A DNA stretch of 64,000 nucleotides from JARLFX01 sp036404255. GTDB taxonomy: Bacteria > Acidobacteriota > Terriglobia > Terriglobales > Acidobacteriaceae. The stretch lies in the NCBI GenBank assembly GCA_036404255.1, contig DASWOP010000179.1:62001-126000 (forward strand), read 5' to 3'. Made by a program: the position numbers and the translations under genes. The notes under the pieces were generated by a model that was not told where the DNA came from, made no database searches, and saw only the letters and a program-made list of their open reading frames with translations. Shown here piece after piece: positions 19,801 through 28,921 of the stretch (positions within the stretch are counted from its first letter, which is position 1; the number at the start of each line of letters is the position of its first letter).

Positions 19801-21399
19801 ACTATAAATTGTGCTGCCGGCTGGAGTAAAGGCAAGAGGCAAGGTTGCAGTCGAACCGACAGCCACAGAGCCAAACTGGTTTGCGTAAGAGTATTTGCGG
19901 ACAATGCCGACACTATCGGCTGAGACTCGCGCCTCAACCTGATAAAAGTTTCCGGCGGTATCGAAAGCGATCCGACCGACGGGTCCGAGGGGAAAGACCT
20001 CGGTTGCGGGGCAGCCATCGGCATACGCATCCGTCATGTTCGGCCCGCCGCCGCTCCCGTTGCATGCAGCGCCGGCAGCCGGGCTAGTGGAGGCCGACCC
20101 ATACGTGGTGGAAGCGGCATTGCCACCGAGGATAGCCGCCACGCCCGTCTGTGCATTGACCATCCAAAGATACTTGCTACCATCGGTGAAGTAGAGGTTT
20201 CCCCCGGCATCCATACCGATACTTGGGGGGCTGCCAAGATAAAGTGCGCTGGCTAAAGACCCCGGCGCGAGGGAGCCGCTGGCCCCGCTGACTGCTCCGC
20301 CAGCCACAGTATAGATAGAGGCGGGCTGGGGATTTGTAATGACAGTCGAGTTGGCTCCTTCTACATACAAAGGCGGCGTCCTGCCGGAGTTGTAGACCAC
20401 TCGAATACGGCTATTGCTGGCGTCATCGATATAAAGGTTGTTATTCAAATCGAAGAAAAGGCTGTTCGGACCACTGACATTTGCCGCTGCCACAGAACCG
20501 CCATCGCCATCAGTACCAGTAGGCGTATCACTTGTGCTGTATGTAAGGTAGGTTGTCCAGCCGGTACCGGTGAACTTCTTGATCTGGTTCCCAGAGGTGT
20601 TCGCCTGCAGCCCGGTCTCGGATGTCAGCGCTCCGTTGTCAGAGGCATAGACGTTCTCATTTGAATCGATAGCGACGTCACGGATGCTTACGAAATCATT
20701 GTTCCCACTGATGGAGTAGACATAACCCGGTTTCGGAGCGGTAACCGACGGGTTGTATGCCGTGATCAGTTGTGCAGCGGCAGCACCGCCCACGTAGATG
20801 ACGAGAATGCCGTGCCATTGCGTGAGGTTCGTCACAAAGATGTTTCCGGCAGCGTCAATCGCAACGTTCCGCGGACGGATGTAGGCATATTGGGCAGGAC
20901 AGCCATTGCCGTAGGCATCAAGGGCAACGGTTCCGCCGGTTCCCGTACAGTAGTAGTTACCGTTGCTCACTTTGAGTTTGGCAGTGGCCCCTCCGAGAGG
21001 ATAGATGGCTCCGACCGTCGGGGTGAAGTGCAGACTGGGATTTGCCGCCACCAGCGCAGCTGCGAGAGCGGTTCCGCCCTGATAAATGACACGGATCAGA
21101 TAGCTGCCATATTCCGCGATGTAGATATTGTTAAACGCGTCTACGGACGCCCCATAAGGATTGAGCAACGTAGCCTGCGTCGCCGGACAGCCATCACCAT
21201 GGATATCCAGGTAGCCGGAGGTTGTGGAGTTGCAAGGCAATGAGTCTATGCCGTTGTAGGTCGAAGCCGGAACTCCCGCCGCAACGGACGTAAAGGGAAT
21301 CTGCACCATGGACTGCGCATGCGCGGCAAGGGACAGGGAGAGTAGCAAAGCAAATGCCAATGCTGGAAAGCCGGCGAATTTAGGACGGTATTGGATCAT
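16831..21399 (-). CDS. Large secreted NHL-repeat and Ig-like surface protein, 1522 aa
   Basis: Residues 1-29 form a signal peptide (ALLLSLSLAAHAQS). Residues about 40-870 contain many NHL-type blades with the recurring pattern GVAVDxAGNxYVADTGNNR, so one or more beta-propellers are expected. Residues about 870-1420 hold at least five Ig-like repeats (GTVTFAVDG ... HTITALYSGDTNY). Near the C-terminus (about 1440-1480) is a hydrophobic segment with an Arg-rich turn and FSGCGS, followed by a last short beta-rich piece. This composite architecture is common in acidobacterial surface proteins of unknown function. It is immediately downstream of the TonB receptor (35-nt gap), suggesting a shared transcript. 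Confidence 0.82.
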   Translation of the reverse strand: MIQYRPKFAGFPALAFALLLSLSLAAHAQSMVQIPFTSVAAGVPASTYNGIDSLPCNSTTSGYLDIHGDGCPATQATLLNPYGASVDAFNNIYIAEYGSYLIRVIYQGGTALAAALVAANPSLHFTPTVGAIYPLGGATAKLKVSNGNYYCTGTGGTVALDAYGNGCPAQYAYIRPRNVAIDAAGNIFVTNLTQWHGILVIYVGGAAAAQLITAYNPSVTAPKPGYVYSISGNNDFVSIRDVAIDSNENVYASDNGALTSETGLQANTSGNQIKKFTGTGWTTYLTYSTSDTPTGTDGDGGSVAAANVSGPNSLFFDLNNNLYIDDASNSRIRVVYNSGRTPPLYVEGANSTVITNPQPASIYTVAGGAVSGASGSLAPGSLASALYLGSPPSIGMDAGGNLYFTDGSKYLWMVNAQTGVAAILGGNAASTTYGSASTSPAAGAACNGSGGGPNMTDAYADGCPATEVFPLGPVGRIAFDTAGNFYQVEARVSADSVGIVRKYSYANQFGSVAVGSTATLPLAFTPAGSTIYSPSPTSNYLITGDATAEFGDAGNDNCSTYATTSVQTCVFNAGFKPGLAGQRLGALALAASGTPLGSFYLGGIGTGAQLSLDPSTQTTIGSGLAPSGVGIDQGNNFYISDSITGNVYKSSAGASPALFASGFKNPAQVAVDGAGTVYIADPGNNRIASVNSAGVVSTFLSTYDSTTLSGPNGVAVDLAGNVYVADTGNNRVLQVSSAGAVSVKPFSGLNSPRGIAVDAAGDIFVADTNNSQIVELTAAGVQSPIPVSPALSAPAGVAVDPAGDLYIVDSGNLNVIEISTGTTAATSLLGNTSGLTGIAADSTGDVFIAGSGLGGVLELNRTQITVVYPDTNAGQASTQVLTLNNSGNAALTLGTQLSSGSGNTADFSVASATTNGCTTNEVVTSGQNCAVSATFQPAATGSFQDAVTFPSTAANSATALLTGNGVQKINSTTVLSYTTTTGGVPLAGQAFIVTATITPATNVGAVSGTVTFAVDGSAQSPVIVSNGVASVSLTLPVGAHTITALYSGDTNYVASTATLSITAVTPAATALALAVSSIGTPENLVPFTVTAMLSSTASQGAIGGTVTFTVDGTPQAPVTIVGSAASITLTLKKGSHTITATYSGSSYYLTSAKTLIVSVVASGTSSVALSLTSPAGAITYGQSVTVTAAITTGNATTTPTGTVTFALDGVTQSTVAYASSLSVTLLPLAGSHTITATYSGDDSYAPSTGSLAITVAKATPAIAFKVTPNVSTSGNSLTLTATVSSVLTMPTGTATFSYGGTSLGTTAFINGTAVFTTTTNILSSYALTAAYGGDANFLSVAITTTPTADFLLSSVNPSVTIPQGGVAVAYLNVNSFYGYTGNIQVSCTGLPTNAVCRGTPSITTVAADTIQSLPLQIITNVSPTVAGFVPPCGRNGRFDAMAIAFCFALGIPLWVYRRRCKGITLLVLLFVAAISFSGCGSDTHQTASYITPTGTYSITVSATDGTNIHATTVSLTVLAATT

Positions 21400-21434
21400 G
21401 GAACGTTACTCCCTTAAAATTTGCGGTAAAGGCT

Positions 21435-24400
21435 CTAGAAACGGATCGTCCCTGAGATCTGGAGCCGACGGCCATTGGTGCCGACCGCGCCATTGCTGCC
21501 GACCGTAGCGGAAATTACCCCGAAGTTGCTGTTTTTGCCTGCGGCGCCGGATAAGCTATGCCCCGGCGTCCCCAGGTTCGGCGTATTGAACACGTTGAAG
21601 GCGTCCACCCGGAAGTCCAGTGTTCTACCTCTACCTGGCGGAATATTGAATCTGCGCCGGACTGCAAAATTGGTATTGATGAATGCCGGGCCCACAAAGT
21701 AATTGCGCGGCACGTTCCCATACACAGGGGCTGTTCCGGCAATTTTGGGCTCTGAAGGCATAGATAGGATTCCGGCAGAGTTATTGAACCACGCAGCAAC
21801 TTTGTCCCGGCGATGACGGTTCGAAGGAAGCAGCGCATTGGTGCCCGGCGCAATGCTCAGATATTCCGGGTTTTCGTCGCGTAGAGTCGCATCCCCGCCT
21901 GCGGTTACGCTGAACGGGTGCCCGCTCCGGGCGGTATATATCCCGGAAAAAGACCATCCGTTGACCACGGCGCGCAACGGGCGGACCGTGCCATTGAGCA
22001 TCGGCAGCCGATAGGTCCAGCCAAGATTGAAGATGTGGCGTGAATCGGTATCTGAGACTGCACGGTGGACGGAAAGCGAAGGCTGGTCGGTCGAGTTCGA
22101 GATGCTGGTGCCGTTGCTGGAGATGTCGATCGACTTCGAGAAGGTATAGGAAGCGATCATGGTGAGGGACTTGCCTGAGCGGAAATGGTAGATCGCCTGT
22201 AGTGCATTATAAGAAGAAGATCCAACCGTCATATAATCCAGCACGCTTCCCTGGTTGAAGTTGGGATACTTCACCCTGGCCGCATACGAATCATTTGAGG
22301 CCGCAGCGCCCGTGCAGTAGGTGGCTGGACTCGCCTGAAAATAAGCTCCCGAGCAGTCATAAATTGCTGGATTCAGACTGTAGCCGAGAGCTAGGTGGCG
22401 GCCCATCCGTCCCACATAGTTCACCTCCAGCACGGAGCTGTGCGTCATATGCTGCTGCACTCCAAAGTTTATTGCCTCGGTGTAGGGAGTGGTGAAGTTG
22501 GCATCGGGGAATGTGATGGAGTATGGCGTAACGAACTGCGGCGGCTGTCCTTTTACGTAGTTCGGCGGAATCTGAGTCAGGCCAAGCAGCGGCGCGGAGA
22601 CCCCCCCTGGGTTGTCCGTATAGGAAGCCTGGTAGTGCCACGGCTCGCTGACTCCAACTACCAGTGCGTTGATGGCGTCGTAGAAGATCCCGAAGCCACC
22701 GCGGACCGATGTCCGGCCATTGCCGAAGACGTCGTAAGCAAAACCTAGACGCGGCGCAATGTTGTGATAGTTTGTGCCCACCAGCGACCGCTCAACGCCG
22801 GGATCGCCGACGAAGGCAATGTTCGGAGGGGCGGTCGGGAAAGTCTGCGACTGGTATCCCGGAACGAAGGTGGCGGCCTGTCCGGCTGGCTGATACCACT
22901 GGAAGGGGATCTCCCAACGGATGCCAAGGTTGAACGTCATTCTGGACCTGATGCGCCAGTCATCCTGCGCATACATATAGAGGTCGTGCTGGATCGCAGA
23001 CTGGTTCGTAGAGTTACCGAAGGCAGAGGTCGCAACCAGGCCCATCATATAGTCAGCAGCGGCTATACCGCTGTAATTGTTGGAGAAATTGAGAGAAGGA
23101 GCTTGGTCGAAAACATGTGCGTACTGAAGACGCAGATATTCCGCGCCGAACTGGTAGTTGTGTTTACCTTTGGTCCACGTAAGCGAGTCGTCGAACTCGA
23201 CGTCTTCATTCACGCTGGTGGAATAGTTCTGGTTGGAAGTGCCGACAGTCACACGGCTATTGATTTCGACGCGCGGCAGCGTATTGTGGCCGGGCTGGTT
23301 GATGGAAGCACCTAGCGAATTCAACGTAGTGGGGTCGGTAGGATAAATATTGTAGTCGTAGCGTTTGTAGGCAGCGCGGGCCACGTTCAGCAGGTTGCTG
23401 GCAAGCACCCAAGTATCGTCGAGGTTGCCGTAGTGGACCGCAGCCATGTTGCTATTGATCTCGTAATTCGCCACGCCGGTCCCGTTGGAGACGCCATTGG
23501 CGGTCCTGTCGTTGACTGCGGTCTGATAGTAGCGAGCGCCAACCCTATGCTGGCCCGCATTCCAATCTATGCGGAGCATCCCATTCTGGTCGTTGCGCGG
23601 TTGCGACCCCTCAGTGACCACCCACGGGAGCGTAGAGCTGGTCGTAGAGTTACTAATGTAGGTTGTGGCCACTGGCAATCGCGGAAGTAAATTAAGCGAA
23701 ACCGGGTTGAAGCATTCGCTGGGAACCTCCGCATTCGGCAGGGTGGTGGGCAACTTCAGGAGTTTTGTCACGCAAGGCGATATGCCCGTGCCTCCCGACA
23801 CCTGATATGTGGTATTGAACAAGGCGGTGGCCACGCTGGACATGTTGGTAAAGGTGCTGGTGGAACTACGAACAGGATTGCGAAGCGAAGGTGTTACGCC
23901 TGGAGCGTAGTCCTCCGCGAACGATGCGCAGATTCCGCCGGCGAGTGCCGCGGCGGTGCAGGGACGCGGAGCGCCGGTCAAATCCATCCCGCGCTCGTTG
24001 TAAGTAGGCGTCTGCGCCTGCGCCGTCACCACAGCGGCGCTGCGCAGGTCCTGGTAGGCAATAAAAAAGAAAAGCTTGTCCCGCAGGATCGGCCCTCCCA
24101 GCGTGGCTCCGAACTGGTTCTGCACCAGCGGCGGATTTTTCCCGGAGAGATAATCTCGCGCGTTGAATGCCTTGTTCTGGGCAAACTCATAGAGAGTTCC
24201 ATGGATGACGTTGGAGCCTGATTTTGTCAGGACATTGAACACGCTACCCACGTTGCGCCCATACTGCGCCTTGTAGTTGTTCAGGATGACGCTGACCTCC
24301 TGCAACGACTCTCGTGGCGGATAGTTCAAGCCGCTATTGTTGTACAGGTTGTTCCAGAGCGCGCCGTCCAGCAGGAACAGGTTCTGGTTGCTGCGCGAGC

Positions 24401-25001
24401 CGGAGATATTGTAAGTAGGGCCGCCCGTATCGCTGGTGAAGGTCGTTGGCGCATTCACATCGGTCACGCCCGGCAGCAGCGCTGCGGTCTCGACGGCGTT
24501 GTTGCCGTCGAGGGGAAGGGTTTCCACCAGCGTGTTGTCAATTACAGTTGCGACGGTTGCCGATCTTGTGTCAACGGTCGTCCCTTCTGCTATCACTTCA
24601 ACGGTTGCGCTTGCTGAGCCTGGCTGGAGAACCGCATTAACATTCACGTTTTCGCCGGCGCTGACACTGAGTTGGTTGACGGAATAATCGGCAAAGGTCG
24701 GCGCTCTCACCGTAAGCGTATACGTCGCCACCGGCACATCATTGAAGACGTATTCGCCCTGTCCATTACTATGTACGGTTACAACCCGGCCCTGCTCCTG
24801 CGATTTGAGCGTGATCGTGGCCGACGGAACGATTCCACCGGCACTGTCGGTGATGCGTCCGGCTACCGTACCGGAGTTCTGTGCCTGCGCCTGCCGGCTG
24901 ACGGAAAAGCACGCAATCAGCAACAGAACGGTGGCCCCAAAAAGCAAGGTATGACGGGCTGCGGTACAACGAATCGTACGAAAGAACCTGGGGTTTTGCA
25001 T
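21435..25001 (-). CDS. TonB-dependent receptor, Oar-like, with carboxypeptidase-regulatory-like domain
   Basis: An 1188-aa outer-membrane protein. A signal peptide (residues 15-41, ending QAQAQ) is followed by a carboxypeptidase-regulatory-like fold (GTVAGRITDSAGGIVPSATI, residues 43-130), a plug domain (VETLPLDGNNAVETAALLPG) and a long beta-barrel ending in Phe (SGTIRF), as expected for barrel insertion. Such Oar-like receptors are numerous in Acidobacteria and are thought to take up oligosaccharides, peptides or siderophores. The surrounding beta-helix proteins suggest a carbohydrate. The gene is preceded by a terminator after the lipoprotein gene, so it probably has its own promoter in 25002-25220. 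Confidence 0.9.
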   Translation of the reverse strand: MQNPRFFRTIRCTAARHTLLFGATVLLLIACFSVSRQAQAQNSGTVAGRITDSAGGIVPSATITLKSQEQGRVVTVHSNGQGEYVFNDVPVATYTLTVRAPTFADYSVNQLSVSAGENVNVNAVLQPGSASATVEVIAEGTTVDTRSATVATVIDNTLVETLPLDGNNAVETAALLPGVTDVNAPTTFTSDTGGPTYNISGSRSNQNLFLLDGALWNNLYNNSGLNYPPRESLQEVSVILNNYKAQYGRNVGSVFNVLTKSGSNVIHGTLYEFAQNKAFNARDYLSGKNPPLVQNQFGATLGGPILRDKLFFFIAYQDLRSAAVVTAQAQTPTYNERGMDLTGAPRPCTAAALAGGICASFAEDYAPGVTPSLRNPVRSSTSTFTNMSSVATALFNTTYQVSGGTGISPCVTKLLKLPTTLPNAEVPSECFNPVSLNLLPRLPVATTYISNSTTSSTLPWVVTEGSQPRNDQNGMLRIDWNAGQHRVGARYYQTAVNDRTANGVSNGTGVANYEINSNMAAVHYGNLDDTWVLASNLLNVARAAYKRYDYNIYPTDPTTLNSLGASINQPGHNTLPRVEINSRVTVGTSNQNYSTSVNEDVEFDDSLTWTKGKHNYQFGAEYLRLQYAHVFDQAPSLNFSNNYSGIAAADYMMGLVATSAFGNSTNQSAIQHDLYMYAQDDWRIRSRMTFNLGIRWEIPFQWYQPAGQAATFVPGYQSQTFPTAPPNIAFVGDPGVERSLVGTNYHNIAPRLGFAYDVFGNGRTSVRGGFGIFYDAINALVVGVSEPWHYQASYTDNPGGVSAPLLGLTQIPPNYVKGQPPQFVTPYSITFPDANFTTPYTEAINFGVQQHMTHSSVLEVNYVGRMGRHLALGYSLNPAIYDCSGAYFQASPATYCTGAAASNDSYAARVKYPNFNQGSVLDYMTVGSSSYNALQAIYHFRSGKSLTMIASYTFSKSIDISSNGTSISNSTDQPSLSVHRAVSDTDSRHIFNLGWTYRLPMLNGTVRPLRAVVNGWSFSGIYTARSGHPFSVTAGGDATLRDENPEYLSIAPGTNALLPSNRHRRDKVAAWFNNSAGILSMPSEPKIAGTAPVYGNVPRNYFVGPAFINTNFAVRRRFNIPPGRGRTLDFRVDAFNVFNTPNLGTPGHSLSGAAGKNSNFGVISATVGSNGAVGTNGRRLQISGTIRF

Positions 25002-25221
25002 GACTAAATCTCTTACCTCTTCACGGAATCGCTAACGAAGGTGCTTCTATCGGGGTTGCATTGGCGGCCAAATGCAATCGGTGTGCCGACAATCCAGTTC
25101 TAAACCTGATACGTCGAATTTAATGGCGTGCTCTCTTTGCATTGCTTTGGCCTGTACCTGCCTCGTCAGAATCTGCATGCCGCACTCATATTGCCGGCCC
25201 TGAAAAAAGCTATAAAGCGGT

Positions 25222-25260
25222 AAAAATAGGGCGCTGCCATACAGTTTCCCGGCAGCGCCC
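25222..25260 (-). terminator. Intrinsic terminator after the lipoprotein gene
   Basis: GGGCGCTGCC (25229-25238) pairs perfectly with GGCAGCGCCC (25251-25260) around a 12-base loop. On the minus strand the stem is followed by TATTTTTA. It lies 22 bases after the stop of the minus-strand gene ending at 25283. Confidence 0.85.
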
Positions 25261-25282
25261 TTCGGGTGATGCAATAAACCTC

Positions 25283-27781
25283 CTATGGCTTCTGGCCGAT
25301 CATGCCCGACGCCAGGCTCAATGCCAGTGGGGTAACTACCGGAGCGGCTTCGCCTACCAGCACGCTCACGTAGGTGTATTGGCTAGTTAAGCTATTACCG
25401 AAGAACCACATATTGCCGGAAGGATCGATCGCGGCATTATGTGGACTCCTGGGAAACGGCGTAGAAGCCGCGGTAAAGGCGAACCCCAGTCCGCTGGCAC
25501 TGGTCCCGTTCAGTATGGGCGCCAGACCGATGGTGGGAGTGCCTCCCGTGGATGCAGACAGCACCGCAACATTGCCGCCAGTAGACGGATAGCTCTCGAT
25601 CCAGGCGTAGTTATTGCCATCCACGGCTACGCCGTATGCCGACACAATTCCACCCAAACCAGTCGTTGAGGTGACCGAGGTGGCACTGGTGGTATCGAGT
25701 ATGCCGCTGGAGTTCGGAACAAAGTAATTGACCGTGTTTGCCGAACTTGAATTGGTAATCCAGATATTGTTGTTCCTGTCTAACGCTGCGCCGAATGGAG
25801 TACTAAGTGCCGCATTGATATTGACAAAGGTGCCTGTTAGTGTGTTGCCAGTACCTACGCATGGTGTAGGGTTTTGATAGGAATACACCGTACCCAGCGT
25901 GCTAGTCGGCTGCTGATAGATCTGCCCGTTGGCGCAGTTGCCGTCGCCAACCGTCCAGACGTACGGACCACCCACGGCGCTGGTGCTGGCATCAACTACC
26001 ATTGCTGTTGGTTTATATGTATTTGTAGTAGCTCCTACGCTGTAGCTCCCGCTGGTATTCAGAAACTGAACCAGATGACCTCCGCTGCTACTGCTGCTGG
26101 TTGAGGTGTAGACGTTATCGCTTGCATCCACCACAATGGCGGCATAGGGGGTTCCACTGATGAAATAGCCAGTTGCCATGGAAGGCGCAATCCAGCCTGG
26201 ACTGCTTGGGGAATAGCCCGAACCTCCATTGACCCTCATCATCGTCTTAGCAGAGCTGCACGTCGACTCATCCGGATTGTCTACCCACACGGTATTCGTG
26301 AGATCAATCGCAATGCCCTTGGGCCCGATAGTGGAATAGATAAGCGTGTGTGCTGCTGTGGTGCTGCAGCTACTGCTGTAACCACCGCTAGCGGTATAGC
26401 TGTTCGCAGTAGCGAGTGCTCCACCGAGGGTCGCGTTGGCCGGATTGCCAAATGGTCCTCCCAGCACACTGCCATCGCCCGCAAGTTCACTCACAAAAGC
26501 AATGGTAGAGTCGTCGTTCGATAGCCAGACGTGCCCATATTCATCGATCGCGCCATTGTATGGAGAGTTGACCGCATAGGCGCTCACACCGCCCACAGAA
26601 GCGAATTTAGGATTCAGACCCACAAAGATGCCCCAGTCGTTCGGAGCCGAGGCCAAACCGGGAAACGGCGGCTGAGAGGTTACATAAGTGTAGAGCTTCG
26701 CGACATTGTTCATCGGATTCCGTGCCATGTACCAGGCCGCCTGAATAGTGTCCGCCGCTGTAGCAGCGGAACTGGGGGTTGCATCGGCCATTAAGGAGGA
26801 ACAATAGTTGACGGCGGTCGGATCAGAGTTGATGCAGTAGGCCAGAATGTCGGCAATGGTGTTAATCTTTGCCGCCCAAGGCTGGGCCCAGCTATTAGTT
26901 GCCGATCCCGCCTGGCCGGTTCCCGATGAACCAGTGCTCAGGTTCACCAGGTTATTAATCATCAGGAACGCGTTCTGTTGGCCATAAACAGCCGTCTGGA
27001 CGCCGGAGTTCGCATATCCACCGGCAGGCCCACTCGGCGTGCCTACATTGACGCCTATACCCGCTGTTGCCCCTCCCTGCGACAAGTATGCGCTGGCAGC
27101 GGCTCCCGTCGGCGTGGGCATAAACTGCTGCAACGCCCACACAGTGGCCACGGTGCTGATCTCATTGATGTTGATAAAGAGGCTGGATGAGAGCGTTCCA
27201 TTCGCCGGGCAAGTGCCCAGTCCTGCCATCAGTGCGATGTATTGGTTATTGACCGTGCCGGCGAGTCCGGGATTGCCGCCGGTCGCCACAATGTAAACCT
27301 GGCTTGCAGTAGACGGGCAGGTGTAATCATAGGTGGTGCCGGAGCCAATGACGAAGTTGCCATTGGAATCCGTTTGCGGCAGCGCGGTACAACCGCTGGG
27401 ATTAGAACCATCAGCCGCAATAGCACAGGCCGGCAAGCCCCCGGGATAATAATTGTTCGTCGAGCTGGCAGTCATGGATCCCGCCGGGATCAGAGCAACC
27501 GCTCCTTGCCCATAACCGCCGGTAGAGCCGCCTGAAGAAGGCATCGCCGCGCTCCCTGCCGCATAAAGTTGTATGGTGGCACCGCTGATGGGCTGGTTGC
27601 CGCCCTGCACGCCTCCGCTAATGCCTGCTCCGCTTGCAGAGCCGCCCGCATCCGTTGCAGAGAGAGTTGGCGAACCCATAGTGCAACCGGTCAGGCCTGC
27701 AAGCACCAGCACCGATGCAGTCATCCCCAGCAGCAGAGTCGCTACTGACCGAGGATTCTCTTCGTTCGATATAGTCCTCAT
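25283..27781 (-). CDS. Large lipoprotein with propeller-like repeats, 832 aa
   Basis: The start is ATG 27781, preceded by AGGAGATCCAA. The N-terminus is a lipoprotein signal ending LAGLTGC, followed by a Gly/Ser-rich linker and a domain that begins SGGVQGGNQPISGATIQLYAAG, which resembles a carboxypeptidase-regulatory-like fold. The C-terminal half has repeated motifs of the type IDEYGHVWLSND, IDLTNTVWVDN and LDRNNNIWITNS, suggesting a Vgb/NHL-like beta-propeller. Its function is unknown; it is probably surface exposed. It is the first gene of the minus-strand block and is divergent from an IclR regulator. Confidence 0.75.
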   Translation of the reverse strand: MRTISNEENPRSVATLLLGMTASVLVLAGLTGCTMGSPTLSATDAGGSASGAGISGGVQGGNQPISGATIQLYAAGSAAMPSSGGSTGGYGQGAVALIPAGSMTASSTNNYYPGGLPACAIAADGSNPSGCTALPQTDSNGNFVIGSGTTYDYTCPSTASQVYIVATGGNPGLAGTVNNQYIALMAGLGTCPANGTLSSSLFININEISTVATVWALQQFMPTPTGAAASAYLSQGGATAGIGVNVGTPSGPAGGYANSGVQTAVYGQQNAFLMINNLVNLSTGSSGTGQAGSATNSWAQPWAAKINTIADILAYCINSDPTAVNYCSSLMADATPSSAATAADTIQAAWYMARNPMNNVAKLYTYVTSQPPFPGLASAPNDWGIFVGLNPKFASVGGVSAYAVNSPYNGAIDEYGHVWLSNDDSTIAFVSELAGDGSVLGGPFGNPANATLGGALATANSYTASGGYSSSCSTTAAHTLIYSTIGPKGIAIDLTNTVWVDNPDESTCSSAKTMMRVNGGSGYSPSSPGWIAPSMATGYFISGTPYAAIVVDASDNVYTSTSSSSSGGHLVQFLNTSGSYSVGATTNTYKPTAMVVDASTSAVGGPYVWTVGDGNCANGQIYQQPTSTLGTVYSYQNPTPCVGTGNTLTGTFVNINAALSTPFGAALDRNNNIWITNSSSANTVNYFVPNSSGILDTTSATSVTSTTGLGGIVSAYGVAVDGNNYAWIESYPSTGGNVAVLSASTGGTPTIGLAPILNGTSASGLGFAFTAASTPFPRSPHNAAIDPSGNMWFFGNSLTSQYTYVSVLVGEAAPVVTPLALSLASGMIGQKP

Positions 27782-27980
27782 TTGGATCTCCTTCTTCACT
27801 TCAAATAGGCCAAGGCCAGAGAAAGCGAACCGGTTGAAATACCCTGTGTATTCAATTCCTTCAATATCAGCCGCTGGGTTTGCCAATCCAAAGACTCTTT
27901 TACTTTGAATTTTTCGCTCACGGCGAAAATCGTTCATAAATCTTCAAAAGTGTTCATTATGAGTCGCGACATTTTTACGC

Positions 27981-28006
27981 TTCGCTTTCACAGGGTGTCA
28001 AGCGAA
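27981..28006. promoter_or_regulatory. Imperfect palindrome upstream of the IclR gene
   Basis: TTCGCTT at 27981-27987 is mirrored by AAGCGAA at 28000-28006, with inner arms TCACA and TGTCA partly matching. It lies about 65 bp before the IclR start, in the divergent gap to the lipoprotein gene, where an autoregulatory IclR operator would be expected. Confidence 0.45.
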
Positions 28007-28069
28007 ATCGGATGTTCACCAGTCAGGAGCTAATTACGTTAATGTTTAATTTGTGAGCTAGCGAACAGC

Positions 28070-28882
28070 ATGAGAGCCAAACAAACATTGAAAACCGCGT
28101 CTAGACCAAGAAAAGCCCTAAATTACGCAACGCCTGCACTGGAGAAGGGACTGGATATTCTCGAACTCCTGGGCCGCAAGTCCGAGGGATTGACGAAGAG
28201 TCAGTTGGCTCGCCAACTGAACCGGACCGTCTCCGAGATATTTCGCATGCTCGTATGCCTGGAGAGGCGTGGGTATATTGCCCAAGTCGAGGATGAGCGC
28301 TATTCCCTGACACTGAAGCTCTTTAAACTGGTGCAGGAGCATCCGCCGATAGAGCGGCTGGTTGTGGACGCACTGCCGGTGATGAACCGTCTGGCAGCAG
28401 ATATTTCGCAATCGTGTCATATGGGTGTGCTGGAGGGAGACCGCATCGTGATTATTGCCCAGGTGAATCCGCCAACGAACCTGGGATTTTATGTGAAGTT
28501 GGGATCGACCGTGGACATTATGGAGGCGGCTAGCGGATACGTAATTCTGGCCCACCAGGAAGCAGCGCAACGTGAGCGCACACTGGAAGGGTGGAATCGC
28601 GCGACAGGCAGGAAGCCGCCTCGGGATCTGGACATACATCTGGAACGCATCCGGAAGGCCGGGTACGAAAAGCGCGCAAGTTATCTTGTCAAAGGCATCC
28701 AGAACATCAGCTCACCGATTGTCGACGAGCGCGGTGCGGCCGTGGGAGCGCTTACCATTCCCTATATCCAGCATAGCGAATCGACCATACCGGTTAGTCA
28801 CGTAATTGAAGCGTTGCGACAGGCAGCAGCAGAGATTACGACAGCAATCGGCGGCATCCCCCACGAGCGGAAGCGACAGTAA
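28070..28882 (+). CDS. IclR-family transcriptional regulator
   Basis: A 270-aa protein with an N-terminal winged HTH (residues 20-85: GLDILELLGRKSEGLTKSQLARQLN) and a C-terminal IclR effector-binding domain (about 95-260, with RIVIIAQVNPP and VSSPIVDERGAAVGALTIPY-like segments). Length is typical. It lies between the secreted-protein block and the beta-helix/fucose region, so it may control either. Many IclR regulators sense sugar-acid or aromatic breakdown products, but the effector is unknown here. Confidence 0.9.
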   Translation: MRAKQTLKTASRPRKALNYATPALEKGLDILELLGRKSEGLTKSQLARQLNRTVSEIFRMLVCLERRGYIAQVEDERYSLTLKLFKLVQEHPPIERLVVDALPVMNRLAADISQSCHMGVLEGDRIVIIAQVNPPTNLGFYVKLGSTVDIMEAASGYVILAHQEAAQRERTLEGWNRATGRKPPRDLDIHLERIRKAGYEKRASYLVKGIQNISSPIVDERGAAVGALTIPYIQHSESTIPVSHVIEALRQAAAEITTAIGGIPHERKRQ

Positions 28883-28921
28883 AGCAGAACGCTGCAAACC
28901 GTTTACGGGGTCTCCCCGGCT